Source: Geodermatophilus obscurus (GTDB lineage Bacteria; Actinomycetota; Actinomycetes; Mycobacteriales; Geodermatophilaceae). From it: a DNA stretch of 64,000 nt. This document shows, piece after piece, positions 30,506-41,593 of the stretch. The position numbers were made by a program, and so were the translations under genes. The stretch lies in contig NZ_FRDM01000013.1 in the NCBI RefSeq assembly GCF_900143215.1, positions 1-64,000 on the forward strand, read 5' to 3'. The notes beneath the pieces are model-generated. The model was not told the origin of the DNA, did not search any database, and saw nothing but the letters and a program-made list of their open reading frames with translations. The first letter of the stretch is position 1; every line of letters starts with the position of its first letter.

Positions 30506-32650
30506 ATGGCCAGCCGACGCCCCGGTCACCCCTCCGTCCCACCCGTCCCGCACCGCGAGCGCCAGGCCACGGCGGCCGATGTGCTCACCCGGCGCGCCCT
30601 GGATAGCGTGGCCGGGATGACTGGCCGCGCTGACCTCCGTCTCGGCATCACCGATGTCGCCCCCGTCGTGTCCTGCGGCGCGTTCTCCGCGCGCGCCGTG
30701 GTCGGCGAGCACCTCCCGATCACCGCCACCGTCTTCCGCGAGGGTCACGACGCCGTCGCCGCGAACGTCGTCTGGACCCCACCGGCTGGGGACGGCGCGG
30801 CACCGTCCCGGCACCGGATGGAGCGCTTCGGCGACCAGCCCGACCGCTGGCTGACCACCGTCGTCCCGGACCGCGAGGGCCGGTGGACCTACCGCGTGGA
30901 GGCCTGGAGCGACCCGCTCGCGACCTGGCACCACGCCGTCGAGGTCAAGATCGCCGCCGGTCAGGGGCCCGAGGAGCTGGCCAACGACCTGGAGGAGGGC
31001 GCCCGGCTGCTCGACCGGGTGGCCGCCGAGGCCGACGCCGACTGGCGGGAACGCGTCTCCGAGGCCGCCGCGGCGCTGCGCGATCCCTCCCGGGAGCTCG
31101 CCGCGCGGGTCGCCCCGGCGCTGGCGGAGGCGGTGCAGCGGTACCTGCACGACCACCCAGTGCGCGAGCTGGTCACCCCCGGGCCGGAGTACGAGGTCTG
31201 GGTCGACCGGCCCCGCGCGCTGTTCGGCTCCTGGTACGAGTTCTTCCCCCGGTCCACCGGCCCGGTCGTCGACGGCCGCCCCACGCACGGCACGTTCGCC
31301 ACCTCGGCCGAACGGCTGCCCGCCATCGCCGACATGGGCTTCGACGTGGTCTACCTGCCGCCGATCCACCCGATCGGCACGGTCAACCGCAAGGGCCCGA
31401 ACACCTCGCAGTTCCCGGGCGGCAACCCCTTCGAGATCGGGCCGGACGACCCGGGCTCACCGTGGGCCATCGGCAGCGCCGAGGGCGGGCACGACGCCGT
31501 CCACCCGCAACTGGGCACGATGGAGGACTTCCGGGCCTTCGTCGAGCGCACCCGCGAGCTGGGCATGGAGGTGGCGCTGGACTTCGCGCTGCAGGCCGCG
31601 CCCGACCACCCCTGGGTGAAGGAGCACCCGGAGTGGTTCACCACCAAGCCCGACGGCACGATCGCCTACGCGGAGAACCCGCCGAAGAAGTACCAGGACA
31701 TCTACCCGGTCAACTTCGACAACGACCCCGAGGGCATCTACGCCGAGTGCCTGCGGGTTCTCCGGGTGTGGATGGAGGCCGGGGTGCGGGTCTTCCGCGT
31801 CGACAACCCGCACACCAAGCCGCTGAACTTCTGGCACTGGCTCATCTGGACGGTCAAGGAGACCGACCCGGACGTGCTCTTCCTCGCCGAGGCCTTCACC
31901 CGGCCGGCCATGATGCACCAGCTGGCCCGCATCGGGTACACGCAGTCCTACACGTACTTCACGTGGCGCACCGGGCGCGAGGAGCTCGAGGAGTACGGCC
32001 GCGAGCTGGCCGTCAACAGCCACTACATGCGGCCGAACTTCTTCGTGAACACCCCGGACATCCTGCACGCGTCGCTGCAGCTCGGCGGCCCGCCGATGTT
32101 CAAGGTCCGCGCCGTCCTGGCGGCCATGATGAGCCCGACGTGGGGTGTCTACTCGGGCTTCGAGCTCTTCGAGCACGTCGCGGTGCGCCCCGGCAGCGAG
32201 GAGTACCTCGACAGCGAGAAGTACCAGCTGCGGCCGCGCGACTGGGCCGCTGCGGAGTCCTCCGGGCGCAGCCTCGCGCCCTACCTCCGCCGGCTCAACG
32301 AGATCCGCCGCGCCCACCCGGCCCTGCAGCAGCTGCGCACGCTGCGGTTCCACTCCGTGGACAACCCGAACCTGATCTGCTTCACCAAGACCGACCCCGG
32401 CTCGCAGGACGCCGTCCTGGTGGTGGTGAACCTCTCCAGCCACCACACCCAGATCGGGACGACGTCCCTGGACCTGCCGGCGCTCGGGCTGGACTGGCAC
32501 GAGCGGTTCACCGTGACCGACGAGCTGACCGGCAACAGCTGGGACTGGGGCCAGTTCAACTACGTCGAGCTCGACCCCTACCGGGAGCCGGCGCACGTCT
32601 TCTCGATCACCTACCCCCGGCACGTCCAGGTACCGCCGCCGGTGGCGTGA
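30506..32650 (+). CDS. glgE: Alpha-1,4-glucan:maltose-1-phosphate maltosyltransferase
   Basis: 714-residue GH13_3 enzyme extending alpha-glucan with maltose-1-phosphate from Mak. N-terminal domain ITDVAPVVSCGAFSARAVVGE matches GlgE; catalytic barrel with PPIHPIGTVNRKGPNT, nucleophile Asp433 in VFRVDNPHTKP and acid Glu462 in FLAEAFTRP. The ATG at 30506 has GAGGA about 8 bases upstream; an in-frame ATG at 30617 would remove 37 unconserved residues and give the usual GlgE N-terminus, so the start is open. First gene of glgE-treS-mak-glgB. Confidence 0.95.
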   Translation: MASRRPGHPSVPPVPHRERQATAADVLTRRALDSVAGMTGRADLRLGITDVAPVVSCGAFSARAVVGEHLPITATVFREGHDAVAANVVWTPPAGDGAAPSRHRMERFGDQPDRWLTTVVPDREGRWTYRVEAWSDPLATWHHAVEVKIAAGQGPEELANDLEEGARLLDRVAAEADADWRERVSEAAAALRDPSRELAARVAPALAEAVQRYLHDHPVRELVTPGPEYEVWVDRPRALFGSWYEFFPRSTGPVVDGRPTHGTFATSAERLPAIADMGFDVVYLPPIHPIGTVNRKGPNTSQFPGGNPFEIGPDDPGSPWAIGSAEGGHDAVHPQLGTMEDFRAFVERTRELGMEVALDFALQAAPDHPWVKEHPEWFTTKPDGTIAYAENPPKKYQDIYPVNFDNDPEGIYAECLRVLRVWMEAGVRVFRVDNPHTKPLNFWHWLIWTVKETDPDVLFLAEAFTRPAMMHQLARIGYTQSYTYFTWRTGREELEEYGRELAVNSHYMRPNFFVNTPDILHASLQLGGPPMFKVRAVLAAMMSPTWGVYSGFELFEHVAVRPGSEEYLDSEKYQLRPRDWAAAESSGRSLAPYLRRLNEIRRAHPALQQLRTLRFHSVDNPNLICFTKTDPGSQDAVLVVVNLSSHHTQIGTTSLDLPALGLDWHERFTVTDELTGNSWDWGQFNYVELDPYREPAHVFSITYPRHVQVPPPVA

Positions 32651-32654
32651 ACGA

Positions 32655-32740
32655 GGCCCCCTTGCCCTACCGCTGCCACCACCGGCCTCGTCCAGAGGCT
32701 CACCCCGAGCTTGCCAGGGGTGAGGAGGACGAGGTCCTTC
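32655..32740. repeat. Intergenic hairpin repeat, copy 8 (degenerate)
   Basis: GGCCCCCTTGCC start after the glgE stop, a degenerate centre and GGGGTGAGGAGGACGAGGTCC end, in the glgE-treS gap. Confidence 0.65.
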
Positions 32741-32762
32741 TACCGAGGGGCCAATCCTCCCG

Positions 32763-34595
32763 ATGACCGTTCCCGTCCCCGACCTCCCCGTCAGCCGCCC
32801 CGAGGCGCCGGCGTCGGCGCTGCCCGCACCCGGCACCGACCCCGAGTGGTACAAGCGCGCCGTCTTCTACGAGGTGCTCGTCCGCGGGTTCGCCGACAGC
32901 AACGCCGACGGCGTCGGCGACCTGCGCGGCATGATCGACAAGCTGGACTACCTGCAGTGGCTCGGCGTCGACTGCCTGTGGCTGCCGCCGTTCTTCGCCT
33001 CGCCGCTGCGCGACGGCGGTTACGACGTCAGCGACTACACCGCCGTGCTGCCCGAGTTCGGCGACATCGACGACTTCACGGAGTTCCTCGGCGCGGCCCA
33101 CGCCCGTGGCATCCGCGTGATCATCGACTTCGTCATGAACCACACCTCGGACCAGCACCCCTGGTTCCAGGCCAGCCGCAGCGACCCCGAGGGCCCGTAC
33201 GGCGACTTCTACGTGTGGCGCGACGACGACACCGGCTACGCCGACGCGCGGATCATCTTCGTCGACACCGAGAGCTCGAACTGGACCTTCGACCCGGTCC
33301 GCAAGCAGTACTTCTGGCACCGGTTCTTCTCCCACCAGCCCGACCTCAACTTCGAGAACCCGAGGGTGATCGAGGCGATCCTGGACGCCTTGCGGTTCTG
33401 GCTGGACCTGGGCATCGACGGCTTCCGGCTGGACGCCGTGCCCTACCTGATCGAGGAGGAGGGCACCAACTGCGAGAACCTGCCGGGGACCCACGAGATC
33501 CTCAAGCAGGTCCGCAAGGTCGTCGAGGCCGACTACCCCGACCGGGTCCTGCTGTGCGAGGCCAACCAGTGGCCGGCCGACGTCGTGGAGTACTTCGGCG
33601 AGGACGGCGACGAGTGCCAGATGGCCTTCCACTTCCCGGTGATGCCGCGCCTGTTCATGGGCGTGCGGCGGGAGCAGCGGTTCCCGATCTCGGAGATCAT
33701 GGCGCAGACCCCGGAGATCCCGGACAACTGCCAGTGGGGCATCTTCCTGCGCAACCACGACGAGCTGACCCTGGAGATGGTCACCGACGAGGAACGCGAC
33801 TACATGTGGGCGGAGTACGCCAAGGACCCCCGCATGAAGGCCAACATCGGCATCCGCCGCCGGCTGGCGCCGCTGCTGGACAACGACATGGACACCCTCG
33901 AGCTGTTCAACGCGCTGCTGCTGTCGCTGCCCGGCTCGCCGGTCCTCTACTACGGCGACGAGATCGCCATGGGCGACAACATCTGGCTCGGTGACCGCGA
34001 CGGCGTGCGCACCCCGATGCAGTGGACGCCGGACCGCAACGGCGGCTTCTCCACCGCCGACCCGCAGCGGATGTACCTGCCGCTGAACCAGGACCCGGTC
34101 TACGGCTACCAGGTCACCAACGTCGAGTCGCAGCTGCGCAACACCAACTCGATGCTGCACTGGCTGCGGCAGATGATCCACGTGCGCAAGCAGCACCCGA
34201 CCTTCGGCCGGGGCAGCTACGCCGAGATCGGCTCCCGCAACCCGACGGTGCTCTCCTTCGTCCGCGAGTTCGGCGACGACGTGGTGCTATGCGTCAACAA
34301 CCTCTCCCGGTTCCCGCAGCCGGTGGAGCTGGACCTGCGCCGCTTCGAGGGCTACACCCCGATCGAGCTGACCGGCCGGGTGGAGTTCCCGCAGATCGGG
34401 GTCCTGCCCTACATGCTCACCCTGTCCGGGCACGGCTTCTACTGGTTCGAGCTGGCCAAGCCCGCCGAGCCGGTGGAGGAGCCCACCGAGACCGACGACA
34501 CCGCGGTGGCCGACTCCCTGCTGGCGGCGGGCCTCGTCGGCTCCGGCGAGGAACCACCTGCGGGCGACACGGCCGACACGGGAGGAGCCCGATGA
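32763..34595 (+). CDS. treS: Trehalose synthase (maltose alpha-D-glucosyltransferase)
   Basis: 610-residue GH13_16 enzyme interconverting trehalose and maltose. Active-site residues: Asp224 in [12 protein letters not shown], Glu266 in LLCEANQWP, Asp333 in [11 protein letters not shown]. Also [32 protein letters not shown] and [15 protein letters not shown]. The C-terminal beta domain is followed by an acidic unconserved tail. No maltokinase domain is fused; the kinase is a separate gene overlapping by ATGA, so maltose is passed to Mak. Preceded by an intergenic repeat. Confidence 0.97.
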   Translation: MTVPVPDLPVSRPEAPASALPAPGTDPEWYKRAVFYEVLVRGFADSNADGVGDLRGMIDKLDYLQWLGVDCLWLPPFFASPLRDGGYDVSDYTAVLPEFGDIDDFTEFLGAAHARGIRVIIDFVMNHTSDQHPWFQASRSDPEGPYGDFYVWRDDDTGYADARIIFVDTESSNWTFDPVRKQYFWHRFFSHQPDLNFENPRVIEAILDALRFWLDLGIDGFRLDAVPYLIEEEGTNCENLPGTHEILKQVRKVVEADYPDRVLLCEANQWPADVVEYFGEDGDECQMAFHFPVMPRLFMGVRREQRFPISEIMAQTPEIPDNCQWGIFLRNHDELTLEMVTDEERDYMWAEYAKDPRMKANIGIRRRLAPLLDNDMDTLELFNALLLSLPGSPVLYYGDEIAMGDNIWLGDRDGVRTPMQWTPDRNGGFSTADPQRMYLPLNQDPVYGYQVTNVESQLRNTNSMLHWLRQMIHVRKQHPTFGRGSYAEIGSRNPTVLSFVREFGDDVVLCVNNLSRFPQPVELDLRRFEGYTPIELTGRVEFPQIGVLPYMLTLSGHGFYWFELAKPAEPVEEPTETDDTAVADSLLAAGLVGSGEEPPAGDTADTGGAR

Positions 34596-35986
34596 ACGCC
34601 CTGACCGGACTGTTCCGGGAGTGGATGCCGTCCCAGCGCTGGTTCGGCGGCAAGGGCCGGGAGTGGGCCGGCGTGGAGGAGGAGAGCTTCTTCCTCGACC
34701 GCTCGCACCCCGTCCTGTCCATCCACCGGGTGACGGTGACCTACACCGACGGCGCGACGGAGACCTACCTGGTGCCGCTGTCGTGGCGTGACCGCGCCGT
34801 GGAGGAGCTGGCCGCGGCGCTCGTCGGCACCGTGGCGCACGAGAACGGCGAGAACCACGCCTACGACGCGATGCGCGACCGCGAGGCCACCGCCAGCTGG
34901 CTGACCCACCTCGCCGAGGGCGCCACGGTGGGCCCGATGCGGTTCGTGCCGGGCGAGGGTGCCGAGATCCCGGCCGGGCTCCCCGGCGACATCGTCTCCA
35001 CCGAGCAGAGCAACACCTCGCTGGTGTACGGGCAGGAGGCGATCCTCAAGCTGTTCCGGCGGCTCGAGCCCGGCCTCAATCCGGACGTCGAGGTCCACAG
35101 CGCCCTGCGCCGGACCGACAACCCGCACATCGCGCCGCTGCTCGGCCACGCCGAGATCGACCACGACCGGGACGCCGACACCCCGCCGGCGACGGTCCTC
35201 ATGCTGCAGCGGTTCGTGCCCAACGCCAGCGACGGGTGGCGGCTGGCCACCGCGAGCGTGCGCGACCTCTACGCCGAGGCCGACCTGCACGCCGACGAGG
35301 TGGGCGGGGACTTCGCCGCTGACAGCGAGCGGCTCGGCGCGGCCACCGCCTCGGTGCACGCCGACATGGCGCAGGTGCTGCCGACCGAGGAGGCCGACCG
35401 CGACTGGTTCACCACCGTCGCCCGGCAGATGACCGAGCGGCTCGACGCCGCGATCGAGGTCGTCCCGCAGCTGGCCGACCACGCCGACGGGCTGCGTGCG
35501 GTCTACGCGGCCGTGGCGGAGAACCCCGAGCCCGTCGTCCGCCAGCGGGTGCACGGGGACCTGCACCTGGGCCAGGTGCTGCGCACCGCCACCGGGTGGA
35601 TCGTGCTCGACTTCGAGGGCGAGCCCGCCCGCCCGCTGGCCGCGCGCCGCGAGCTGGACAGCCCGATGCGCGACGTGGCCGGGATGCTGCGGAGCTTCGA
35701 CTACGCCGCCCGCCACATGCTCGTGGAGCAGCCGGGTGATCAACAGCGCGCTTACCGCGCGCAGGAGTGGGCAGAGCGCAACCGGAGCGCGTTCTGCGCG
35801 GGCTACGCGGCCGCGAGCGGGATGGACGCCTGCGGCAACAGCCCGTTGTTGCGTGCGTTCGAGGCGGACAAGGCCGTCTACGAGTGCGTCTACGAGGCGC
35901 GCAACCGCCCGCACTGGCTGATGATCCCGCTGCAGTCGCTGTCCCGGCTCACTGCCGCGGGCCAGCGCGGCGAGCCACGACCCTGA
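34592..35986 (+). CDS. mak: Maltokinase
   Basis: 464-residue Mak/Pep2. Phosphorylates maltose to maltose-1-phosphate with ATP, linking TreS to GlgE. N-terminal cap domain starts [19 protein letters not shown]; the kinase-like core has [33 protein letters not shown], the catalytic loop [13 protein letters not shown] and the metal-binding [12 protein letters not shown]. Overlaps the treS stop by ATGA with GGAGGAG upstream, so it is translationally coupled. glgB follows after 28 bases. Confidence 0.96.
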   Translation: MNALTGLFREWMPSQRWFGGKGREWAGVEEESFFLDRSHPVLSIHRVTVTYTDGATETYLVPLSWRDRAVEELAAALVGTVAHENGENHAYDAMRDREATASWLTHLAEGATVGPMRFVPGEGAEIPAGLPGDIVSTEQSNTSLVYGQEAILKLFRRLEPGLNPDVEVHSALRRTDNPHIAPLLGHAEIDHDRDADTPPATVLMLQRFVPNASDGWRLATASVRDLYAEADLHADEVGGDFAADSERLGAATASVHADMAQVLPTEEADRDWFTTVARQMTERLDAAIEVVPQLADHADGLRAVYAAVAENPEPVVRQRVHGDLHLGQVLRTATGWIVLDFEGEPARPLAARRELDSPMRDVAGMLRSFDYAARHMLVEQPGDQQRAYRAQEWAERNRSAFCAGYAAASGMDACGNSPLLRAFEADKAVYECVYEARNRPHWLMIPLQSLSRLTAAGQRGEPRP

Positions 35987-36014
35987 ACACCGCACCGAAG
36001 AGGACGGCGACGCG

Positions 36015-38867
36015 ATGACATCCCCGGACGAGACCGACCGCACCACCGATTCCCCGCTGACCGGCGGGCGGCCTCCCGCGAGCCGCGAGGAGCTGCAGGC
36101 GGCCGTCGAGGAGATGACCGCCGAGGCCGAGGCGGCCGAGGCGGAGCCGGTCGTCAACGCCACCCCGGCCCGCAAGCGGGCCACGGCGAAGAAGGCCCCG
36201 GCGAAGAAAGCGACCGCGAGGAAGGCCACCGCGGCGTCCGGGAGCGAGGCCCCGGCGAAGAAGGCGACCAAGCGTGCGCCGCGGAAGCGGGCGGCCCAGG
36301 CCGACGCGCCCCAGGGCGAGGTCGTCGCCGAGCAGGGCGGCACCGCCGCGCCCGTGGTCGCCCCGGCGCCGATCGCCGAACCGGGCAGCCCGAGCGGCGC
36401 CCCGGCCGGCCAGCCGGAGCCGCCGAGCCCGGACCCGGCGGAGCCGAGCACCCCGCAGGCCCCGGACGAGGACGGCGGCGCGGGTCCGGCGGCGACCCCA
36501 GCCGCGGCCACCCCGCCCGCCGGGACCCAGCCGTCGCAGACCCAGCCGTCGCAGACCCGGCCCGCCGAGGGCGCCACGGCCGGCACCGGGCCGCAGGTGG
36601 CGGCGGCGACCGTCCCCGAGGGGCAGGCCCCCGCCGAGGAGGGCCTCGCCCAGCAGGAGGCGCCCGCCGAGGTGAGCGAGGAGCAGCTGCGCGCCGTCGT
36701 CGACGGCTGGTCCTACGCCCCGCACAGCGTGCTCGGCGCGCACCCGGCCCGCGACGGCTGGGTGGTCCGCACGCTGCGGCCGAACGCGGTCTCGGTGACC
36801 GTCGTCGACGAGGACGACGCCCGCTACGACGCCCGGCAGCTGCACGGCGGCGGCATCTACGAGGCCCACCTGCCCGGGCAGCCCGGCGACTACCGGGTCG
36901 AGGTGACCTACGGCGACGGCGAGGGCGGCACCAACACCTTCGTCGTCGACGACCCCTACCGCTGGCTGCCGACCGTCGGCGAGCTGGACCAGCACCTCAT
37001 CCGCGAGGGGCGGCACGAGCAGCTGTGGGAGGTGCTCGGCTCGCACGTGCGGCGCTACGACACCCCGCGTGGGCTGGTCGAGGGCGTCTCCTTCGCGGTC
37101 TGGGCGCCCAACGCCCAGGGCGTGCGGGTGACCGGCGACTTCGACTACTGGGAGGCCCGGGCCTACCCCATGCGGTCGCTGGGCTCCTCGGGCGTGTGGG
37201 AGGTCTTCATCCCCGGCGTCCCGGTCGGCACGCGGTACCGCTACCAGGTGCTGGGCCGCGACGGCGTCTGGCGGCACAAGTCCGACCCGCTGGCCTTCGA
37301 GACCGAGGTCCCGCCGCTCAACGCCTCGGTGGTCACCGAGTCGGCCTACGAGTGGAGCGACGAGCAGTGGCTGACCGACCGCGCGCAGAGCGGCTGGCAC
37401 CAGCGCCCGATGAGCATCTACGAGGTGCACATCGGCTCCTGGCGGCAGGGGCTGTCCTACCGCGAGCTGGCCGACGAGCTGGTCGACTACGTCGTCGAGC
37501 ACGGGTTCACCCACATCGAGTTCATGCCGGTCGCCGAGCACCCCTTCGGCGGCTCCTGGGGCTACCAGGTCACCTCCTACTACGCGCCCACCTCCCGGTA
37601 CGGCAGCCCGGACGACTTCCGTTACCTGGTCGACCGCGCGCACCAGGCCGGCATCGGCGTTCTCGTCGACTGGGTCCCCGCGCACTTCCCCAAGGACGAC
37701 TGGGCGCTGGCCCGCTTCGACGGCACCGCGCTGTACGAGCACGGCGACCCGCGCCGCGGCGAACAGCTGGACTGGGGCACCTACGTCTTCGACTTCGGCC
37801 GCTCCGAGGTCCGCAACTTCCTCGTCGCCAACGCGCTGTTCTGGTGCAAGGAGTTCCACGTCGACGGCATCCGGGTCGACGCGGTTGCCTCGATGCTCTA
37901 CCTGGACTACTCCCGCGACGACTGGGTGCCCAACGTGCACGGCGGCCGGGAGAACCTGGAGGCGATGGCGTTCCTGCAGGAGATGAACGCCACCGTCTAC
38001 CGCGAGGTCCCCGGCGTCGTCACCATCGCCGAGGAGTCGACCGCCTGGCCCGGCGTCACCCGGCCCACCCACCTCGGCGGCCTGGGCTTCGGCTTCAAGT
38101 GGAACATGGGCTGGATGCACGACTCGCTGGCCTACATGTCCAAGGAGCCGGTGTACCGCGGCTACCACCACGGCCAGCTGACGTTCTCGATGATCTACGC
38201 CTACTCCGAGAACTACGTGCTGCCCATCAGCCACGACGAGGTCGTCTACGGCAAGGGGTCGCTGCTGCGGAAGATGCCCGGTGACCGGTGGCAGCAGCTG
38301 GCCAACCTGCGCGGCTACCTCGCCTACATGTGGGCCCACCCCGGCAAGCAGCTGCTGTTCATGGGGTCGGAGTTCGCCCAGGACGCCGAGTGGGCCGAGA
38401 GCCGCTCGCTGGACTGGTGGCACCTCGACGACCCGGCGCACCGCGGCGTCCTGCAGCTGGTGACCGACCTCAACGCCCGGTACAAGGAGACCGCCGCGCT
38501 GTGGTCCCAGGACGTCGACCCCGCCGGTTTCCAGTGGATCGACGCCAACGACGCCTCGGGGAACGTGCTGTCCTTCCTGCGCTACGGCCGCCCGGAGGCC
38601 ACCGGGGACGGCTCGGACGGCGCCGGCGGCGAAGTGCTGGCCTGCGTCGCGAACTTCTCGGGCGCCCCGCACCACGGCTACCGCATCGGCCTGCCGCGGC
38701 CGGGCACCTGGCGCGAGGTGCTCAACACCGACGCCGAGGGCTACGGTGGCTCGGGCGTCGGCAACCACGGCTCCGTCGAGGCGGTCGAGCAGCCCTGGCA
38801 CGGCCAGCCCTGGTCGGCGACCCTCGCCGTCCCGCCCCTGGGCACCGTCTGGTTCGTGCACGGGTAA
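36015..38867 (+). CDS. glgB: 1,4-alpha-glucan branching enzyme with long basic N-terminal tail
   Basis: 950 residues; a typical GlgB is 700-740. The enzyme proper starts at about residue 223: N-terminal and CBM48 modules ([33 protein letters not shown]), then the GH13_9 barrel with nucleophile Asp622 ([18 protein letters not shown]), acid Glu673 ([12 protein letters not shown]) and [12 protein letters not shown]. Residues 1-222 are extra: an acidic segment, a Lys/Ala-rich stretch at about 52-93 with repeated AKKA units like histone-H1 or HupB tails, then a Pro/Ala/Gln linker with [14 protein letters not shown] start has GAGGA upstream; no in-frame break between tail and enzyme. Forms alpha-1,6 branches in GlgE glucan. 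Confidence 0.95.
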   Translation: MTSPDETDRTTDSPLTGGRPPASREELQAAVEEMTAEAEAAEAEPVVNATPARKRATAKKAPAKKATARKATAASGSEAPAKKATKRAPRKRAAQADAPQGEVVAEQGGTAAPVVAPAPIAEPGSPSGAPAGQPEPPSPDPAEPSTPQAPDEDGGAGPAATPAAATPPAGTQPSQTQPSQTRPAEGATAGTGPQVAAATVPEGQAPAEEGLAQQEAPAEVSEEQLRAVVDGWSYAPHSVLGAHPARDGWVVRTLRPNAVSVTVVDEDDARYDARQLHGGGIYEAHLPGQPGDYRVEVTYGDGEGGTNTFVVDDPYRWLPTVGELDQHLIREGRHEQLWEVLGSHVRRYDTPRGLVEGVSFAVWAPNAQGVRVTGDFDYWEARAYPMRSLGSSGVWEVFIPGVPVGTRYRYQVLGRDGVWRHKSDPLAFETEVPPLNASVVTESAYEWSDEQWLTDRAQSGWHQRPMSIYEVHIGSWRQGLSYRELADELVDYVVEHGFTHIEFMPVAEHPFGGSWGYQVTSYYAPTSRYGSPDDFRYLVDRAHQAGIGVLVDWVPAHFPKDDWALARFDGTALYEHGDPRRGEQLDWGTYVFDFGRSEVRNFLVANALFWCKEFHVDGIRVDAVASMLYLDYSRDDWVPNVHGGRENLEAMAFLQEMNATVYREVPGVVTIAEESTAWPGVTRPTHLGGLGFGFKWNMGWMHDSLAYMSKEPVYRGYHHGQLTFSMIYAYSENYVLPISHDEVVYGKGSLLRKMPGDRWQQLANLRGYLAYMWAHPGKQLLFMGSEFAQDAEWAESRSLDWWHLDDPAHRGVLQLVTDLNARYKETAALWSQDVDPAGFQWIDANDASGNVLSFLRYGRPEATGDGSDGAGGEVLACVANFSGAPHHGYRIGLPRPGTWREVLNTDAEGYGGSGVGNHGSVEAVEQPWHGQPWSATLAVPPLGTVWFVHG

Positions 38868-39052
38868 GGACCCCCCTGCCGCCCACCACTCGATGGACGA
38901 CCCCGTCCTCCCCACCCGTCGGGGAAGGACCCCTGGCCCCCGCCCACTCGCGAGCTCGCGGCGGGGACCCTGCAGGGGGCCGGCGGGACCCGGGACGGAG
39001 CCGGCGGGGCTCTGCGGAAGGGCGGTTCCAGCACGTCACCGGGCTCGGGACG
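38868..39052. repeat. Intergenic hairpin repeat, copy 9 (compound, several units)
   Basis: Starts immediately after the glgB stop: GGACCCCCCTGCC, ACCCCGTCCTCCCCACCC, AAGGACCCCTGGCCCCC, CTCGCGAGCTCGCGG, CCCTGCAGGGGGCC, GGGACCCGGGACGGAGCC. Ends with GGTTCCAGCACGTCACCGGG (39024-39043), the reverse complement of a module also seen at 52507-52536. Confidence 0.85.
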
Positions 39053-39159
39053 GGCCCGGTGAACGGGGGCCTCCCGAGTGCGTCCGGGGGCCGCACCGGC
39101 GTCCGTCGCTGCAGCTACGGGGGGCGACAGGGCCGCCGCGATGGGACGATCCGAGGGAC

Positions 39160-40557
39160 ATGCCTGACTCCTCCGTGTGCCGCGTGGCCGTGGCCCTGCT
39201 CGCCACGGCCACGCTGCTGCTGGTGTCCGGCTGCTCGGTCGCCGTCGTCGGCCTGCCCAGTGCAGCCCGGCCCCCGGCCTCCGACATCCCCTCCGCCGAG
39301 CTGCAGGTCGTCGGCGCCACCGGCGGCCCGACCGACACCCTGGCGCGCAACGCCCTGGCCGACCTCGAGGCCTACTGGACGCAGCAGTTCCCCGACGTCT
39401 TCGGGCAGGACTTCGTGCCGCTCCAGGGCGGCTACTTCAGCGCCGACCCCGATGACGTCGACCCCCGCGCGTACCCGCAGGGCATCGGCTGCGGATCCGA
39501 CCCCCGCGACGTGGAGGGCAACGCCTTCTACTGCCAGGCCCCCGACGCGCCGAACTCCGACTCGATCAGCTACGACCGCGCCTTCCTGCAGGAGCTCGCC
39601 GAGCAGTACGGCCGCTTCATCCCCGCGCTGGTGATGGCCCACGAGTTCGGCCACGCGGTGCAGGGCCGGGTCGGCTACCCCGACTACTCGATCTCGGTGG
39701 AGACCCAGGCCGACTGCTTCGCCGGCGCCTGGACGGCGTGGGTGGCCGACGGGCAGAGCGAGCACACGCAGATCCGCGCACCCGAGCTCGACGAGGTGCT
39801 GCGCGGCTACCTGCTGCTGCGCGACCCGGTGGGCACCAGCATCAACACCGAGGCCGCACACGGGTCCTACTTCGACCGCATCTCGGCGTTCCAGGAGGGC
39901 TTCCGGGCCGGACCGACCGCGTGCCGCGACAACTTCTCCGCCCAGCGCCCGTACACGCAGGGCGCCTTCTCCTCCGCCAGCGAGGCAGCGAGCGGCGGGA
40001 ACGCGCCCTTCGGCGAGGCGCAGCAGATCGCGGCCGAGGCCCTCCCGGAGTTCTGGGGCCTCGCCTTCGACCAGGTCTTCGGTGAGACGTTCAGCACGCC
40101 GCAGCTGGAGCCGTTCGAGGGCAACCCGCCGACCTGCGCTGCCGACGACCTGGACCTGGTGTTCTGCGCCGACGACGACCTCGTGGGTTACGACGTCGAG
40201 GACCTGGTGGGTCCGGCCTACCAGGAGCTCGGCGGCGCCGACTACGCCGTCATCACCGCCGCCTCGCTGCCCTACGCGCTGGCCGCGCGCGACCAACTGG
40301 GGCTGTCCACCGACGACGAGGCGGCCATCCGGTCGGCGGTCTGCCTCACCGGCTGGTTCTCGTCGGCCTTCTTCGACGAACGGCTGACGGCCGCCGTCAT
40401 CTCCCCTGGCGACATCGACGAGGCCGTGCAGTTCCTGCTGACCTACGGCACCGACCCGTCGGTCGTGCCCGAGGTCGCGCTGACCGGCTTCCAGCTGGTC
40501 GACCTGTTCCGCAACGGCTTCTTCCAGGGCGCCGCCGCCTGCGACGTCGGCGTCTGA
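39160..40557 (+). CDS. Zinc metallopeptidase lipoprotein (YpfJ/KPN_02809-like)
   Basis: 465-residue predicted extracytoplasmic lipoprotein: hydrophobic leader and lipobox VSGC (Cys25). The zinc-binding HEFGH is at 161-165 inside ALVMAHEFGHAVQGR, and SVETQADCFAGAW (Glu181) supplies the third ligand pattern of the neutral zinc metallopeptidase family PF04228. The central and C-terminal parts (Asp-rich, with ITAASLPYALAARDQLGL) resemble longer actinobacterial members. Substrate unknown. Follows glgB after a 292-base gap filled by repeats, so probably separately transcribed; converges on the thioredoxin-like gene 18 bases away. Confidence 0.85.
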   Translation: MPDSSVCRVAVALLATATLLLVSGCSVAVVGLPSAARPPASDIPSAELQVVGATGGPTDTLARNALADLEAYWTQQFPDVFGQDFVPLQGGYFSADPDDVDPRAYPQGIGCGSDPRDVEGNAFYCQAPDAPNSDSISYDRAFLQELAEQYGRFIPALVMAHEFGHAVQGRVGYPDYSISVETQADCFAGAWTAWVADGQSEHTQIRAPELDEVLRGYLLLRDPVGTSINTEAAHGSYFDRISAFQEGFRAGPTACRDNFSAQRPYTQGAFSSASEAASGGNAPFGEAQQIAAEALPEFWGLAFDQVFGETFSTPQLEPFEGNPPTCAADDLDLVFCADDDLVGYDVEDLVGPAYQELGGADYAVITAASLPYALAARDQLGLSTDDEAAIRSAVCLTGWFSSAFFDERLTAAVISPGDIDEAVQFLLTYGTDPSVVPEVALTGFQLVDLFRNGFFQGAAACDVGV

Positions 40558-40575
40558 GGTCCCCTGCCGGGAGCC

Positions 40576-41544
40576 TCAGTAGAGCGCGAGGGTGAGCTGG
40601 CGGCGGGCCGCGGCGACCCTCGGGTCCTGGTCACCGACGACGCCGAAGAGCTCAACCAGGTGCCGGCGCGCCTGGTCGCGGTCGTCCCCGGCGGTCCGGC
40701 GGACCACGTCCAGCAGCCGCTCGAAGGCACCCTCGACGTTCCCGGTGCCGAGCAGGAAGTCCGCGGCCCGGGCCTGTGCGGCGACGTCGTCCGGAGCGGC
40801 GTCCGCGGCGGCGAGCGCATCCGGTCCGGCCTCGTCGGCGCGGCGGAACAGCTGCACCTGGCGCAGCGCGAGGCCCGCAACGGGGTGGTCGGGCTCGGCG
40901 TCGAGGATCGACTGGTAGGCGGCCTCGGCGGCGGTCAGGTCACCGCGCTCGAGGGCGGCCTCGGCGGCGTCCAGCCGAGGGTCCTCGGCCTCGCCGGCCT
41001 CGTCGTTCCCGGCCTCGGGGACGGCGCCACCGGTGGTCGCCCGCACCAGCTCGGTGACGAACTGCCGCGCCTGCTCCTCGGGGATGGCACCGGTGAACTC
41101 GGCGACCAGCTGCCCCTGCCAGACCGCCTTGACCGCGGGGATGCCCTGCACCCGCAGGCCCTGGGCGAGTGCCGGGTTGGCGTCGACGTCGACCTTGGCC
41201 AGCACCCAGGAGCCGCCGCCCTCCGCGGCCAGCCGCTCGAGCACCGGGGAGAGCTGCTTGCACGGCCCGCACCACTCGGCCCACAGGTCGAGCACGACCG
41301 GGACCTGGAAGGAGCGGTCGAGCACCTCGGCCTGGAAGGTCTCCTCGGTGACGTCGACGACCGCGGCACCTGGGGCGCCGGTCGGCGCGGCGGCACTGGG
41401 CGGCGGCGCCGACTGGGCCCGTGCCGCGGCCTCGGAGCGGGCCTTGACGGCAGCGAGGTCGACCGCGCCGGCGAGGGAGGCGGCCAGCTGAGCCTGCTGG
41501 GCCTGCGCGCGCGGGTCGGGGCGTCCGGGACGGGTGGGCTGCAT
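40576..41544 (-). CDS. Thioredoxin-TPR co-chaperone-like protein (YbbN/CnoX type)
   Basis: 322 residues. Low-complexity N-terminus (to about 60), a thioredoxin domain with intact WCGPC at 91-95 (LDLWAEWCGPCKQLSPVLERLA), then a helical tetratricopeptide region (about 205-320) starting RLDAAEAALERGDLTAAEAAYQSILDAEPDHPVAGLAL. This matches the YbbN/CnoX family, which protects proteins from oxidation and hands them to chaperones; some members have redox-inactive sites, but here both Cys are present. A start four codons upstream (41556) is equally possible. Confidence 0.9.
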   Translation of the reverse strand: MQPTRPGRPDPRAQAQQAQLAASLAGAVDLAAVKARSEAAARAQSAPPPSAAAPTGAPGAAVVDVTEETFQAEVLDRSFQVPVVLDLWAEWCGPCKQLSPVLERLAAEGGGSWVLAKVDVDANPALAQGLRVQGIPAVKAVWQGQLVAEFTGAIPEEQARQFVTELVRATTGGAVPEAGNDEAGEAEDPRLDAAEAALERGDLTAAEAAYQSILDAEPDHPVAGLALRQVQLFRRADEAGPDALAAADAAPDDVAAQARAADFLLGTGNVEGAFERLLDVVRRTAGDDRDQARRHLVELFGVVGDQDPRVAAARRQLTLALY

Positions 41545-41593
41545 GACCTCGATCATCCCACCGCGGCGGAGGCGGTGTCGGAGGTGCCGGGGC

